Source of the DNA: Lucinisca nassula
Taxonomy: Eukaryota; Mollusca; Bivalvia; Lucinida; Lucinidae
NCBI GenBank assembly: GCA_963580285.1
Contig: OY757012.1
Location: forward strand, 167,326,652 to 167,390,651
Length of the DNA: 64,000 nucleotides
Direction of reading: 5' to 3'
The position numbers and the translations under genes were made by a program. The notes below the pieces were generated by a model, which saw nothing but the letters and a program-made list of their open reading frames with translations, was not told the DNA's origin and ran no database searches. Numbering within the stretch: position 1 is the first letter of the stretch; every line of letters begins with the position of its first letter. Below are positions 1-10,266 of the stretch, piece by piece.

Positions 1-445
1 TTTGCTCATTGGGTCCAGGTCACATGACCAAAATGGCCGCCAAGCCATATATGGTAAAAACCCTTCAAAAAATAGTCTTCTCCAGAACCACTGGGCAGAT
101 TTCCACAAAACTTTATAAATAGCATCTGGGACGTAGGCCCATCATAAATTGCTAAAATGGTGACCCTGGGTTGACCTTGACCTTCCTTGTGTCTAGGTCA
201 AACTTTGACACATATGCTTTTGTATTGGAAAAGTGAGAATGCATTTTATCCTGCAAAAGATTCAGAATACAGTACTTAAGTATAAGATATATTTTTGCTC
301 CTTACGATAAGGCGCATTTATTGGGGGAACCATTTTAGGTCCAGGTCACATGACAAAAATGGCCACCATACCCATATATGGTAACACTCATAAAGCTAAA
401 AGCATCCGGCGGGTCGTGCACTTCAGCTGAAGCACTGGTTTTCTT
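1..445. repeat. HINE-like repeat, 3' portion (left end outside window)
   Basis: Two related segments both contain GGTCCAGGTCACATGAC followed by an AAAATGGCC motif and a 'catatatggtaa' stretch, near 14 and 331, separated by a TTGACCTTGACC segment. The right end has a hairpin (GTGCACTTCAGCTGAAGCAC at 416-435) followed by CTGG, which is the layout of the 3' end of a Helentron-type non-autonomous element. Similar text recurs at 37190-37390. Confidence 0.5.
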
Positions 446-1053
446 AGATATCTGTACTGGACTACAGAGTTGAAAGGGTGAATTTCTTTATTTCTTCTCA
501 AAATAGATCTGATTGCACATTACAACTATTTATTAAGGTGATTCAAAAGAGCGCAGAAAATCTGTAACTTTGAGAAGAAGGTCACCAAAGCTATATTCTT
601 CTGCAAAAAAATGTCATTTAAGCTAGCATCGGATTGCATAGATACGAAACTGTTGATGAAAAAGAAATAGAAAACAAATTAATGAATGAATATCACACAT
701 TACTATTCATTTTTGTCACACCTGCATTAAACTCATGGGATATAAGAGTCAGTTTTCCAGTTAATCTGTTTGTGAAACCATCAACTTTTGCTTCAACCCT
801 AGCATCATCCATTTCTCAAGAACTATAATCACAGGTGCAACGTAGCCTTTTGTTGAATTCTTGATTTTTAAGCCCACTTGCATTGAGCAATACATAGTCA
901 CCTATTTGGTATTGGTGTGTGCATGTGTCTGTCCATGTCTGTTCTTTTGTACAGCCATCTATTTACACTCATATTACAGCTACTATGGATCCCAAGACTA
1001 TAAAACTTTACTAGAACATGTTCCTTTTACCTTTTGCTTTTATATATTTTCAG
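446..1053. other. Intron sequence, no recognised feature
   Basis: AT-rich sequence with short open frames only (for example 634-828) and no coding bias that I can see. It ends in the pyrimidine-rich acceptor of the exon at 1054. Confidence 0.5.
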
Positions 1054-1181
1054 CCCACCAAGATATCATTGCCAGCAGGAATATCCCAACCTTTACCAAC
1101 AAAAATTCCTGAACCACCACCAGTAGAAATGGCGGTACCAGAACCAGAGGAGGAAGAAGAAATGGAACAGCCAAAGCCTGT
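1054..1181 (+). CDS. Exon 1 of visible gene (Pro/Glu-rich segment)
   Basis: First visible coding exon of the multi-exon + strand gene. It follows a TTTTCAG acceptor and ends at a GTAAGT donor. Read from phase 0 it gives a proline- and glutamate-rich segment (IPEPPPVEMAVPEPEEEEE) and leaves two bases, which the next exon completes as a valine codon (phase 2). It probably lies in a low-complexity, disordered part of the protein. Earlier exons must lie left of the window, because this exon is in frame at its first base and has no convincing start codon upstream. Family identity is uncertain; a TALPID3/KIAA0586-type C-terminal region is the best guess. Confidence 0.75.
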
Positions 1182-1254
1182 GTAAGTTCACAAAGTAGAA
1201 TAGTAAATTGTATTGAACTCTTGATACATGTAGTTTATTATTTTTCTGCAGATA

Positions 1255-1440
1255 TTTAAGGGGAATGGATACACCTTTAGGGGAGGCAACTCCTGCAAAA
1301 GTATTTTTGCCTCCCATCTCAATAGTAAACCTCTATTTTAGTGTGACAGGGCTTACAGAAAAGCATACAGTAAGTGGCAAAAGTTGTCTCCCTTTGAAAA
1401 ATGGCGGACAAATCTGCCTGGTGTTCCCATTCCCCTTAAA
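1255..1440. repeat. Snapback D MITE, core deleted
   Basis: The ends are inverted copies of TTTAAGGGGAATGG. Left-arm text (AGGGGAGGCAACTCCTGC) and right-arm text (TCTCCCTTTGAAAAATGGCG) match the complete copies at 6328 and 41695, but the central 'AAAGAATTTGCTCCT' hairpin is missing. Confidence 0.7.
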
Positions 1441-1939
1441 GAGGTAAGAATGTGTTTTCATTGGTGTCTGTGCTTTGATTTTACTATAAAAGAAAGGATC
1501 TGTGTTTAATACAAGAAACTTTCAGATGGTGCCAAATTAAAAGCTTTGAAAAAATATTCAAATAAAAATAAGGTAAATGGCAAAACATGAACATAGATAT
1601 TACATTCAAGTTACAAAAGTGAGGAGGTTCTAACAATTACCAACAGTCTATGACTGGGAACAGAAATATAAAGAATAACACAGACCCCAGGCCACCCCAG
1701 TGAGTTTATAGTACATAAAGAGGGGTTTGCAGGAGCATTCATTACATTGACATGTTTATGTGATGCAGACCATAGGTGTCTTGCTGAAATTTTAAAATTT
1801 TCCAACTTTAGAATTTTCATGTCTGTGTGAGCTGAAAGCAAAACCTTAATTGAATGTCTGAGTGGGTTCGAAAAATGATGTTTGCTATAATCACTAATTA
1901 CCCTTGAAATGTCGGTTATAACTGAAGCAGATATCATGC

Positions 1940-2168
1940 TACCGTAAAAACCCTAAAAATTTGGACACCTTGAAGACTTGCTGTAATTCTCCTATTAAGA
2001 TTTTAACAAGTTTGTTTTGTGATTGAGCAAGGAGTCCAAAAAGTGGAGATGGAATGGCAAACAGTGTAGACCCTGGTCAGACTGCTTCTTCAGGATCCGT
2101 CTGATCTGGGTCTGCATTATTTGCTTAGGCCTGCCTGTCCCAATACTTAGGATCCTTACAGTATGGTA
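1940..2168. repeat. Snapback A MITE
   Basis: Begins TACCGTAAAAACCCTAAAAA and ends with the imperfect inverse. In the middle is a hairpin core, GGCAAACAGTGTAGACCCTG pairing with CTGGGTCTGCATTATTTGC. The same family occurs at 4507, 30296, 42240 and 51165. Confidence 0.7.
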
Positions 2169-2339
2169 AGCAGTATTTTCTTGGAAAAAATATTTTTTAA
2201 AAAGAATGCTTTTGCAGTCTGCTTCAGTTAGTTTGCCACTTTAAGTGCAATTAGAGACTGCATTTGATCAGGATGGAAACAGACAAGTGTGGAATAATGA
2301 TATCCTATCACAGTTTACATTAATCTTGTTATATTTCAG

Positions 2340-2548
2340 TATGTTTACTGTTGCTGGAACCCAGACTGAAGCTGAGAAAACTGTTCAAGTCCCAACACCA
2401 GAACCAAAGCCAAGAAGTAAAAGTCCATCAGAGTCGAGTTACACGGAGTCCTCATCGATATCAGAAACTTTCAACGAGTGTGTGTCAGAAGGTCAGTGGC
2501 TGATCAGTAAGAGTGACGGAGAAGTGGCCGATTTCCCTATAGATGAAG
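2340..2548 (+). CDS. Exon 2 of visible gene (Ser-rich, acidic motifs)
   Basis: Acceptor ATATTTCAG, donor GTAAGC. The first base completes the valine codon begun in the previous exon, and the frame then runs open to a phase-1 end. The product has a TQTEAEKTVQVPTPEPKP stretch, a long serine run (SPSESSYTESSSISE) and an acidic motif (SEGQWLISKSDGEV). The combination of TPEP repeats, serine tracts and an EGQ/DGEV motif is what suggests a TALPID3-like C-terminus; no enzymatic domain is visible. The phase match to both neighbours is strong evidence that this is a real exon. Confidence 0.8.
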
Positions 2549-2626
2549 GTAAGCCTGTTTAGGTCTACAGGTTGATCTTGCTTATTTACCGTAAATCTTT
2601 GATGACTTGAGCACTGATGGCTCATT

Positions 2627-2928
2627 ATACCCCCACAAATGAAATTTGGGGGGGTATATAGGAGTGAGCTTGTCGGTCTGTCGGTCGGTTGGTCGGTCTG
2701 TTGACTTGGTTTCCAGACGATAACTCAAAAAGCGCTTAACCGATTTTTATAATTTTTGGTACACTGATGTAACATCATAAAATACAGGTCAAGTTCGATT
2801 TCCACTACAATTCGTCAATTTTCGACATAGTTATGGCCCCTTTCAAGTGAAAAAATTGCAAAATGCCGCTGTTGTACTATCAAGGCAGTTTTTGTGGGGG
2901 TATTCATCACCTTTAGTGATAGCTCTAG
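2627..2928 (+). mobile_element. HINE-K element (Helitron/Helentron non-autonomous)
   Basis: Perfect 13-bp subterminal inverted repeats: ATACCCCCACAAA at 2627-2639 and its inverse at 2891-2903. Near the 3' end is a 5-bp-stem hairpin (ATCAC..GTGAT, 2906-2920), followed a few bases later by a CTAG terminus before T. A near-identical copy lies at 37394-37681. No coding capacity. Confidence 0.7.
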
Positions 2929-2982
2929 TTTACAATGGCTCTTGAGTCCCTAGAGAAATTTTTATGTTGCTACATATCAATA

Positions 2983-3498
2983 TACACCACAACCTCTCTA
3001 TAACACTATTGTTGGGGTCCAAAGCAGAAACCATGCTAGTTGAACAACCGTGTTATATCCAAACAAAAATGTGAAGATTATATTTTCTATATAATCTTCA
3101 CATTTTTGGGATCCATCTTGAAAACGGGTTATATTCAAAACTGTGTTATAATGAACTGTGTTTTATCATATGACGTCGCGTCTGAGAGTGTAATAACCCC
3201 ATGTAATATTTTCGATAATCCACTAGTGGATTAAATATAAAAAGTTAGATATGTCCCATAACGTTACATGTACGACATCCTTAACGACGTCAAGTTTACT
3301 AATGGCGGAATATTGATATTTTTGTAGACAATTGTGAATAAAAAGCGTTTTAAATGTCATATGATGAATAGAATCTTGCATCGGCAAGCCTCGCATTTTA
3401 TACCATTTCCTCAACTTGTTTAATAAATTCAATAATACATGAGCACTCATGTAAGATCCTCTATATAATGAACCATGTTATAATGAAGTTGTGGTGTA
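2983..3498. repeat. Snapback H MITE split by an insertion
   Basis: Starts TACACCACAACCTCTCTATA and ends with the inverse (ATGAAGTTGTGGTGTA, up to about 3498). A central hairpin has CAAAAATGTGAAGATTATA against its inverse. From about 3165 to 3455 it is interrupted by unrelated sequence that begins and later carries inverted ATCATATGAC and contains a palindrome (AATCCACTAGTGGATT, near 3218-3233). Other H copies: 8696, 42015, 46871. Confidence 0.6.
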
Positions 3499-3589
3499 TT
3501 TAGAATAATTTAAGGAGACTTTTCTTACTTAATCTTGAAAATGTAGTCAACGATGTGATTCTAATGAGTACACACAACATGTCGTATTT

Positions 3590-3720
3590 TCCATGTGAAT
3601 TTGGATAGACAGGCGTAAGCAAATAGTGTAGTCCCTGATGAGATGCTGCTAAATGTAGCATTTCATGAGGTTCTATACTCTTTGCCACTCATCCTGCTAT
3701 TTTCAAATACAACATCAGGA
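3590..3720. repeat. Snapback A2 hairpin repeat
   Basis: Contains AAGCAAATAGTGTAGTCCCT and, inverted, the matching right arm ending TCTTTGCCACTCATCC. The flank 'aaatacaacatcagg' is shared with A2 copies at 11850, 43895, 50200 and 50890. Confidence 0.55.
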
Positions 3721-3983
3721 AGAAAATTGAAAAAGATATCCGTAAGTTTTTCCTATTTTGACTCCTGATCAGACACTATGAATAAGCCTCAGTGACCTGA
3801 ACATCTCCTATCTCGAATATGTTTGAGCCATTGGAGTTTGACTGTATTTGCATTGGACAAAGACAGGTAAAAATGTGTTTCATTACGATAACACACCCTT
3901 GTGACATAGTGCATTTACTCATATCTCCAAAATGGCTCTTTTCTGATGAAAATCTGTGAAATTTTTCTTACCTACACAGCAAG

Positions 3984-4050
3984 CATAGGTTGTGGGTGCT
4001 CATTAGAACCACCTCAGTGAGGCTGTTCTAACTAGCACCCACAACCTATG
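3984..4050. repeat. Snapback G hairpin
   Basis: Long inverted repeat: TAGGTTGTGGGTGCTCATTA against its near-perfect inverse ending CACCCACAACCTA, with a CCTCAGTGAGG loop. It is followed by the G-family flank CAGAAATAACTAAAATAATG. Confidence 0.8.
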
Positions 4051-4387
4051 TCAAGGAGCAGAAATAACTAAAATAATGTATACCCCCCATAAACCCAGTT
4101 TTCTGTATATAAATTGGGGTTTAGGGGTGTTCATTTCAAGGACATTTTCACATAATGTTTGGTCCTACTAGCAGTGCAAATACTTCAATCAGCCTGTGCA
4201 TCGCGTTAGATGATGAGTTTCACAATGTGCTATATAGCTACTCATTGACCCAAAGCTTCATCATGCAAAAAGGAATGGCTGGCTGTATTCTGACTGAGTG
4301 TGCATGCTGGCTGATTTGCCATCATCCTAGCACACATGTCCAAAAACATATACACTACAAGCAAAGCTGATACCATGTTAGTTATAA

Positions 4388-4505
4388 GAAGCCTCAGTGG
4401 TGTAGTGGATAAGCTACTCACCTCACAAACCAGGGATTTAGGATTGATACTGGGCTTCTTCAAACTTTCAGATGAGTCTTAGAACCTTCTTTCCCCAAAT
4501 AGAAA
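4388..4505 (+). repeat. SINE-F remnant (tRNA-like head)
   Basis: AGCCTCAGTGGTGTAGTGGA (A-box-like), then 'accagggatttaggattgata' in the B-box position and a GGGCTTCTTCAAACTTTC body, matching the better-preserved copy at 41101-41268. Truncated by the snapback that follows. Confidence 0.6.
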
Positions 4506-4506
4506 T

Positions 4507-4683
4507 TACCATACTGATCGTAACTTTTGGGACAGATAGGAGCAGTCTGATCAGGGACTACACTGTTTGCCACTCCGTCTGCACCTTTAGGACTCATTGC
4601 TGGATGATGAAACAAATTGTTAAACTTTTAGGAGAATTTCAGTAAGTCCTCAAGGTGTCCAAATGTTTTTAATTGTTACGGTT
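4507..4683. repeat. Snapback A MITE
   Basis: Contains TACCATACTGATCGTAAC, then a GCAGTCTGATCAGGGACTAC half of the hairpin core, TGCTGGATGATGAAACAAAT, and an end reading AAGGTGTCCAAATG ... TTACGGT. Only one core arm is well preserved. Confidence 0.55.
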
Positions 4684-4787
4684 TGTAAATAGTATAAACT
4701 GTCTGGAAAAAGGGCCAGACATGTAAATCATTCACTAAAATAAATAGAGTTTTTATGCATATTTCAAGCTGGTGTTGTATATTGCAG

Positions 4788-4879
4788 ATGCAGTACGCCA
4801 GAGAATGTTGCGTAGCTCCCACAGGAAAGTTGACATCAGTTCAGCAAGCACCTGGAAGGACATTGATGACGTTGATCTG
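4788..4879 (+). CDS. Exon 3 of visible gene
   Basis: Acceptor ATATTGCAG, donor GTATTT. The leftover G of exon 2 plus AT makes an aspartate codon and the frame stays open for 31 codons, giving basic then acidic text (VRQRMLRSSHRKVDISSAST, then WKDIDDVDL). It ends in phase 0. The donor GTATTT is weaker than the others in this gene, so skipping or an alternative donor is conceivable. Residue content is not low complexity here, making this one of the better segments for a homology search. Confidence 0.78.
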
Positions 4880-4984
4880 GTATTTATTTATTTCATCCTG
4901 TAAACTATTTGTCATTCTACCACTCCTGTTTGTCATTTTATTTTAGACACATACATGTTAAAATCACCTGTTTTACTGATTTCA

Positions 4985-5110
4985 TACAGGGAATCCTGAA
5001 AAAGGAACACTGGCAAATAGCTCAGCCCCTGATCAGATGCTGCAGAAAGTGGCATCTGATCAGGATCATCACTGTTTGCAAAAATTTAAGCGATTTTCAG
5101 CCATTTTCTA
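4985..5110. repeat. Partial snapback B hairpin repeat
   Basis: Core arms TGGCAAATAGCTCAGCCCCT and, inverted, GGATCATCACTGTTTGCA enclose GATCAGATGCTGCAGAAAGT. A short A-tract follows at 5118-5133. Confidence 0.55.
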
Positions 5111-5132
5111 AGAAATTAAAAAAAAAAAAAAA

Positions 5133-5957
5133 CTAGAGTGCTCAGCCTATGGCACGCCATCGCAAACCCCCAGGCTTCTGGCAGAGCCATATATAACGCT
5201 GCTCTCGCACACCCTGGTTGGTGTCGTTGAACGCATCTTATCATAAGGAACAAGAATATATATGGTTTAGGGGTGGGGATCTGAACAGTTTCTGAGATGT
5301 AAGGCCTGTAATGAAATGGAGGGGTGGGGCTTAGCCCCGGCCCAACCCTGGGGACCTCCAGGTTGGTGTCACTGAAAGCGTTTTATCATAAGGAACAAGA
5401 GTATATCTGCTTTTGGGGGTGGGGATCTGAATGCTTTCTGAAATATTTGTCCGTTTATGAAGTGCAGGGGTGAGGCATGGCCCAAGCACAAACAAGGGGT
5501 CACCCTAGTTGGCATCTCTAAATGTGTCTTATCATAAGGAACAAGAATATATATGGTTTAGGGGTGAGGATTTGAACGGTTTCTGAGATATAAGGCCTTT
5601 AATGAAATGGACGGGGTAGGGCATGGCCCTGGTGCACCCCCGGGGACCTCCAGGTTAGTGTCACTGAAAGCATCTTATTATAAGGAACAAGAATATACAT
5701 GGTTTAGGGGTGGGGAACTAAACAGTTGCTCAGACATTAGGCTTTTTCTAAACTGAAGGCTTGGGGCAAGGCCCGGGCGCACCCAAATTTAACACTGCTC
5801 TCGCACGCCCTCACCATGTAAGGAAGCTATGTACCAAATTTGGTTGTATTCTGGCCAGTGGTTAAGGAAGAGATAGTATGATGGATGGACAGACAGATGG
5901 ATGGATGGAGGCATTCACAATATCCCCTAATGCTTTTTCAAAAGCATAGGGATAAAA
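5133..5957 (+). mobile_element. Tandem-repeat element (HINE-like)
   Basis: Four degenerate copies of a roughly 165-bp unit marked by TCATAAGGAACAAGAATATA (5233, 5389, 5530, 5680). The 3' end has a GATGGATGGA tract, then a hairpin (ATGCTTTTTCAAAAGCAT) followed by AGGG. Short inverted CCTATG/CATAGG motifs lie at the two ends. This layout is that of Helentron-derived bivalve elements. Confidence 0.55.
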
Positions 5958-6003
5958 ACTCCTACACTTCAAAATGGTTCTAGTTTTCCTTATTCTTGCT
6001 CAA

Positions 6004-6075
6004 AAACATAGATTGTGGGTTCTTGTTAGAACTGCCTCAATGAGGTGGTTCTAATGAGCACCCCAGTCTGTGTTT
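6004..6075. repeat. Snapback G hairpin
   Basis: AACATAGATTGTGGGTTCTT pairs with its diverged inverse after a loop of CCTCAATGAGG. The right arm (GAGCACCCCAGTCTGTGT) is more decayed than the left. Confidence 0.7.
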
Positions 6076-6327
6076 GGACTAGCATTAAGAAAGACACATA
6101 AAAAAATTTTCTGAAAAATGCTAGTTCCAAAGACTCCATTTTTGCACATTTTGTTATCATAAAGATTTTCTATTTATATTCATTGTAACTTCTTCCGCAA
6201 TAAAATTCCTATGTAAAATTGTTTTATGATAAACAGAATCTTACACTCATGGTCATTTCATATATCATGAAACCTACAAAAGGCTCATTTCATAAATTTC
6301 ATAGGAAATGATCATTTGTGTATTTAA

Positions 6328-6572
6328 TAAAGGGGAATGGGAACACCTGACACATTTTTCTGCCATTTTTCAAAGGGAGATAATTTACGAAACTTCCTGT
6401 TAGCTTTTCTATAAGCCGTGTCCCACTGAAAAGAGGGGTCTACTCTTAAAGGAAAGAATTTGCTCCTGAGGAGCAAATTCTTTCCATTAAGAGTTGACCC
6501 ATATTGACGTGGGAGACAAAAATACTTCTGCAGGAGTTGCCTCCCCTGCTGGTGTTTCCATTCCCCTTAAAG
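6328..6572. repeat. Snapback D MITE, full length
   Basis: Terminal inverted repeats TAAAGGGGAATGG; central hairpin TAAAGGAAAGAATTTGCTCC against its inverse. The right terminus stops 30 bp before the acceptor of the exon at 6603. This arm is the likely source of the 37-bp minisatellite at 53.7 and 61.9 kb. Confidence 0.8.
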
Positions 6573-6602
6573 ATTCTTTGTTGTTCATCATTTGTTTCAT
6601 AG

Positions 6603-6749
6603 GAGGATATGACAGATGTATCAAAGAGTGAGGGAGAGTTTTTGTACAAGACACCCCTACCCCCTGAGAAGGACCCTGTCCTTGACCTTCTAGCCAGACT
6701 TCAAAGCTCATCTCCTCAGTATGGTGTACAACAGATGTCTTCAAGACAG
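6603..6749 (+). CDS. Exon 4 of visible gene
   Basis: Acceptor TTTCATAG, donor GTCTGT, exactly 49 codons, phase 0 at both ends. The text includes EDMTDVSKSEGEFLYKTPLP and then DPVLDLLARLQSSSPQYG, a short predicted helix with leucine spacing. The SEGEF motif echoes SEGQW in exon 2. The acceptor lies only 30 bp from the end of a snapback D element. The symmetrical phase means it could be skipped without a frameshift. Confidence 0.8.
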
Positions 6750-7860
6750 GTCTGTCTCAATAGTGTTTGTTCAAAGTACATATGAAACATTGATCCCTGA
6801 ACATGCCCAGTATAATTTTTGTGCGGGAAATGTTTTGGGGGATTATTTTCAGGCCAGATGATTTACATGATATGTCAAGCCTTATTTTTTTCTTGAAAAT
6901 AGGAAATTTTTTTTTTTAATATCATCTGCTGTTGTTATGAATATCATCTGCTGTTGTTATGTTTGGCATTTTAAGCTAAAATATATGTAAGAATTTTTTC
7001 AATTTGCTAAACACATTTTATCTAGTTATGACTGAACTGCATTTTAAGGAAAATGTCCTGGACCTGTCCAGTTATGAAAGCAATGCTTTGTATTAAAGGA
7101 GTAATGTGCTGAAAATGCCCAGTTATAATTGAACTGCATTTAAAGACAGGACTTGACTATTTAAGGGAGCACAGGAAAACCTGAGTCATTCTTTGTCTGA
7201 CCTCGGAAGGGTTAACATCAAATTCTATTTATCTGATTGGCTGTAAATGGAGACCTACTGTGACATCACAATGATTGACATTTTAATAATAAGTGATTGA
7301 CAGCTCTGCTCTGTTTGAAGCTAACCTTGTTATCTCAATTCTGTAACAGCAGGCACACTCCAAAATTGGTTTCAATAGACAAACAAAACAATTTAGTCAT
7401 GATTAATGTATTTTTTTTTTATTTTAAATTACAAAGAAGCAAAATACAAACCTATTTCATAAAGGTTAATTATAGAGCATATTTCGTTCTGATATACAAA
7501 AAAAAAAAAATAAAAAATAAAAAAATAAATACCGGTAATAAAATTTTAAAACTTCAAATTTGTTGAAAAATTATTAGTTGACACTATAGAAAACAGCTTC
7601 TTCTGATAAATAAATAATGTTTAAATGAAAAGAATTGTTTTTAAATTTGATATAATAGAAAGATTTTTCCATTCTTCCTCTTGTTTTTCTTCTTATAGAA
7701 GACGAAAAATAAAAAGTAAAATGAATTATACTAAGGCAGTCTTAGTAAAATAAATTAAATAAAATTGACACAGCTAAACAAATGATGGAATTGCTGAATG
7801 AATAGAACTGATGTCCATGCTTATCTCATTCTAATCTCAGTTTAGATTTTTTTAAATGAA
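6750..7860. other. AT-rich intron, small tandem duplication
   Basis: No gene. A 22-bp unit (ATATCATCTGCTGTTGTTATG with one flanking base) is duplicated in tandem at about 6919-6961. Poly-A/T and AAATAAAAAA tracts lie at 7410-7530. Open frames here are A/T-driven and unconvincing. Confidence 0.5.
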
Positions 7861-7865
7861 ATATA

Positions 7866-7930
7866 GATTTTTGGTGCTCGTTAGAATGGTCTTAATCAGG
7901 CAGTTCTAATGAGCACCCACAATATACTAT
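7866..7930. repeat. Snapback G hairpin, decayed
   Basis: TTGGTGCTCGTTAGAATGG pairs with the right arm CAGTTCTAATGAGCACCCAC. The element is then interrupted by the SINE-E copies that follow. Confidence 0.6.
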
Positions 7931-7964
7931 CAAGTGAGGGTATACATTTGTATGGCCTCAATGA

Positions 7965-8285
7965 TTGTTTGTTTGTTTGATTTGAGGTTTAACGTCCCCG
8001 TCAACACTGTAAAGGTCATTTTGGAGACGTTGCTTCCAATTTTGTGGGACTTTTACCCGACATTGAGATGAAATGACAACTCAAGCCCTGTCGCCCAATG
8101 AAACCAATAGGGTTTATTAGCATTGACGGTCCGTCTCGCACCGCGATTCCTGGACAGGCTTAGATCCTCGTAGCGGTTTACCAGTATTAGTGTGCGGGCC
8201 GGATTCAGCTCTGCGTGGAAGCATCATGCAGCCCATATATTTCTTCAAGCCCCTATGGGCTCAAGCCCCTATGGGCGGGGTCTCC
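7965..8285 (-). repeat. SINE-E copy
   Basis: Flanked by a 12-bp target duplication TGGCCTCAATGA (7953-7964 and 8286-8297). On the minus strand it runs from a GCCCATAGGGGCTTGAAG head to a GACGTTAAACCTCAAATCAA tail followed by CAAA repeats. The head segment (CCCCTATGGGCTCAAG) is locally duplicated. No protein product is likely despite short open frames. Confidence 0.8.
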
Positions 8286-8339
8286 TGGCCTCAATGAGGC
8301 AATTCCAATGAGCACCCACAATATACTATAGAGTGTTGG

Positions 8340-8636
8340 TTTGTTTGTTTGATGTGATGTTTAACTCCCCGTCAACACTGTAAAGGTCATTTTGGAGACG
8401 TTGCTTACAATTTTGTGGGACTTTTACCCGACACTGAGATGAAATGACATCTCTAGCCCCGTCGCCCAATGAAACCAATAGGGTTTATAAGCATGGGCGG
8501 TCTGGCTCGCACTGCTTTGCCTGGGCAGGCTTAGATCCTCTAAGCTGTTTACCAGTACTCGTGTGTGGGTCGGTTTCAGCTCTGTGTGGAAGCACAGAGC
8601 AGCCCATATATTTCTTCAAGCCCCGATAGGGGGCCG
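8340..8636 (-). repeat. SINE-E copy
   Basis: Target duplication ATAGAGTGTTGG at 8328-8339 and 8637-8648. Same orientation as the copy just upstream but more diverged (for example AGCACAGAGCAGCCCATATA in place of the usual AGCATCATGC). Confidence 0.8.
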
Positions 8637-8695
8637 ATAGAGTGTTGGTACTAGGTCTATTTCTAATGAGTACTAGGACTAGGCGGTTCTAATGA

Positions 8696-8776
8696 TTTTT
8701 GGGATATGTGTTAGAATTGTGTTATATCCCAAAATCTTTTTACAGTGAATCATGTTACAGAGAGGTTACTGTGTAT
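8696..8776. repeat. Partial snapback H
   Basis: Holds GTGTTATATCCCAAAATC and the end AATCATGTTACAGAGAGGTT, matching the right half of H copies at 2983 and 46871. Confidence 0.45.
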
Positions 8777-9286
8777 GCAGAAAAATATGAAATCTTCCAA
8801 ACCTAAATTGACATACAGACAAAAAAAAATTCTGATTTCAGTCACTTTGCTATTTTATTTTCTACTACACAAAATTAGATTTTTTTTCTATTTAAATGTT
8901 AAATAATAAATTAATCTTTGTTTATGAGGCATAATTTATGTTCAATTCTTGCAGGTACATGTATTTGTTTGATAGATATATGGACTGCAGCTGATTATTA
9001 CAGTCAATTATATCCTATAATCCTTATCAGTTTTATGGCCCCTATAGGTAGCCAGCCCACCAAGACCAAGCCACACCTACTTTTATCTGCTGGTTACCTG
9101 TACATGTTTAAGCTGGGAACCAGACCCCCCCGGCATGAAAATCCTGTCTTTAAGGAGCAATGTGCTAAGCAATGAATTGCATTGTAAAGAACATTGTGCT
9201 GAAAATACCCAGTTATGAAAAAAAAATGAAATTGCAGCTAAACACTGTCAAGAATGTGTCCAGTTATGATTGAATTGCCATTGTAG

Positions 9287-9500
9287 GTGAACAATGTCCT
9301 GAATGTGTCTGGTAAGAGTGTAGGGGAGGTTACTCCATATGGCACAGGTAAGAGTGAAGGGGAAGTAATACAGAGGTCACAGCCTAAGAAGCCAGCGAGG
9401 GAGGTTAACCCAGCCTTCCAGTCACAACCTCAGGTACAGAAACCTAGGTCCACATCCGGAGTAAAGAGAGCACAGTCACCTACCAGAGTTTCTTTTGAAG
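9287..9500 (+). CDS. Exon 5 of visible gene
   Basis: Acceptor CATTGTAG, donor GTAAGT, phase 0 in and phase 1 out (71 codons plus one base). It encodes a Gly/Ser/Pro-rich basic segment with two GKS-type repeats (SGKSVGEVTPYGTGKSEGEV) and ends SGVKRAQSPTRVSFE. The SPTRVSF stretch resembles a phosphorylation-type linker, but no domain is recognisable. The first codon is GTG; the exon is internal and needs no start. Confidence 0.78.
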
Positions 9501-9639
9501 GTAAGTTTAAGTGGATTAACAGGGAACCATAATGAATTTAAGGGGAATACGTACACTTTCAGAATTCATGGAAGCATCTCTTCCAGTACTGTCATTGCTT
9601 ACTTGTCATTCCAGGTTTACTGTTAAGAAAAAAAGCCCT

Positions 9640-9995
9640 TGAGGAGCATATTTAGCCGTGCCAAATAGATCAAATTTTGTCAGCGTACGCGTCAGCATGG
9701 CTCTTTCTTGTGTGCAAGATATCTCATGAACATCTGGGTGGATTTTACTCAAATTTGCCTGGATGTAGCATTGGGACAGGATGAAGAACTGACCTTATTT
9801 TCAAGGTCACAGCCATGCTAAATACATGTAGATCAAATTCAGGCCAAATTTGGGTTGTATGCAGTATATCTCATGAACCACTCGGTGGATTTTAATCAAA
9901 TTTGTATGGATATAACATTTGTTCAGGATGAAGAAATGATTAGGTTTTTGTGAGCTTCACCTTATTTTCAAGATCACAGCAGTGCTTTTAAATAA
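9640..9995 (+). repeat. Degenerate tandem repeat, HINE-like
   Basis: Two to three copies of a roughly 140-bp unit marked by TATCTCATGAACATCTGGGT (9719) and TATCTCATGAACCACTCGGT (9868), with CAGGATGAAGAA in each. The beginning has a CTTGAGGAGCATATTTAGCC segment. No coding potential. Confidence 0.5.
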
Positions 9996-10074
9996 AGCTT
10001 CTTTTGAAAGGGGTATGTGGTGTTGGGGACATCTGTTTCTCAGAAAACAAGTCTGGTTGTTACTTTAACCCTTT

Positions 10075-10266
10075 TTGTGCTAGAAACCCCAGAAAGGGTA
10101 CAATGGTAAAAGAGCAGGCATCTGATAGGGCCTTCACAGTTTTCAGAAAGTTGTTCTATATTCTTAATAAATTTCTGAAAATAGTTTAGCCTGACACCCC
10201 TAACTTTTCATAATGGAATCCTGTTATATTTATAGTGGAAGATTCCATTCAGTACAGAATGGGTTG
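10075..10266. repeat. Snapback B MITE, decayed
   Basis: Left end TTAACCCTTTTTGTGCTAGA and right end GATTCCATTCAGTACAGAAT then GGGTT, inverted relative to each other. The hairpin core is largely lost (GCATCTGATAGGGCC). Confidence 0.6.

Noticed and set aside
7297..7566. 89-codon plus-strand frame
   Set aside because: Composition follows A/T runs (KKKKIKNKK); no other support.
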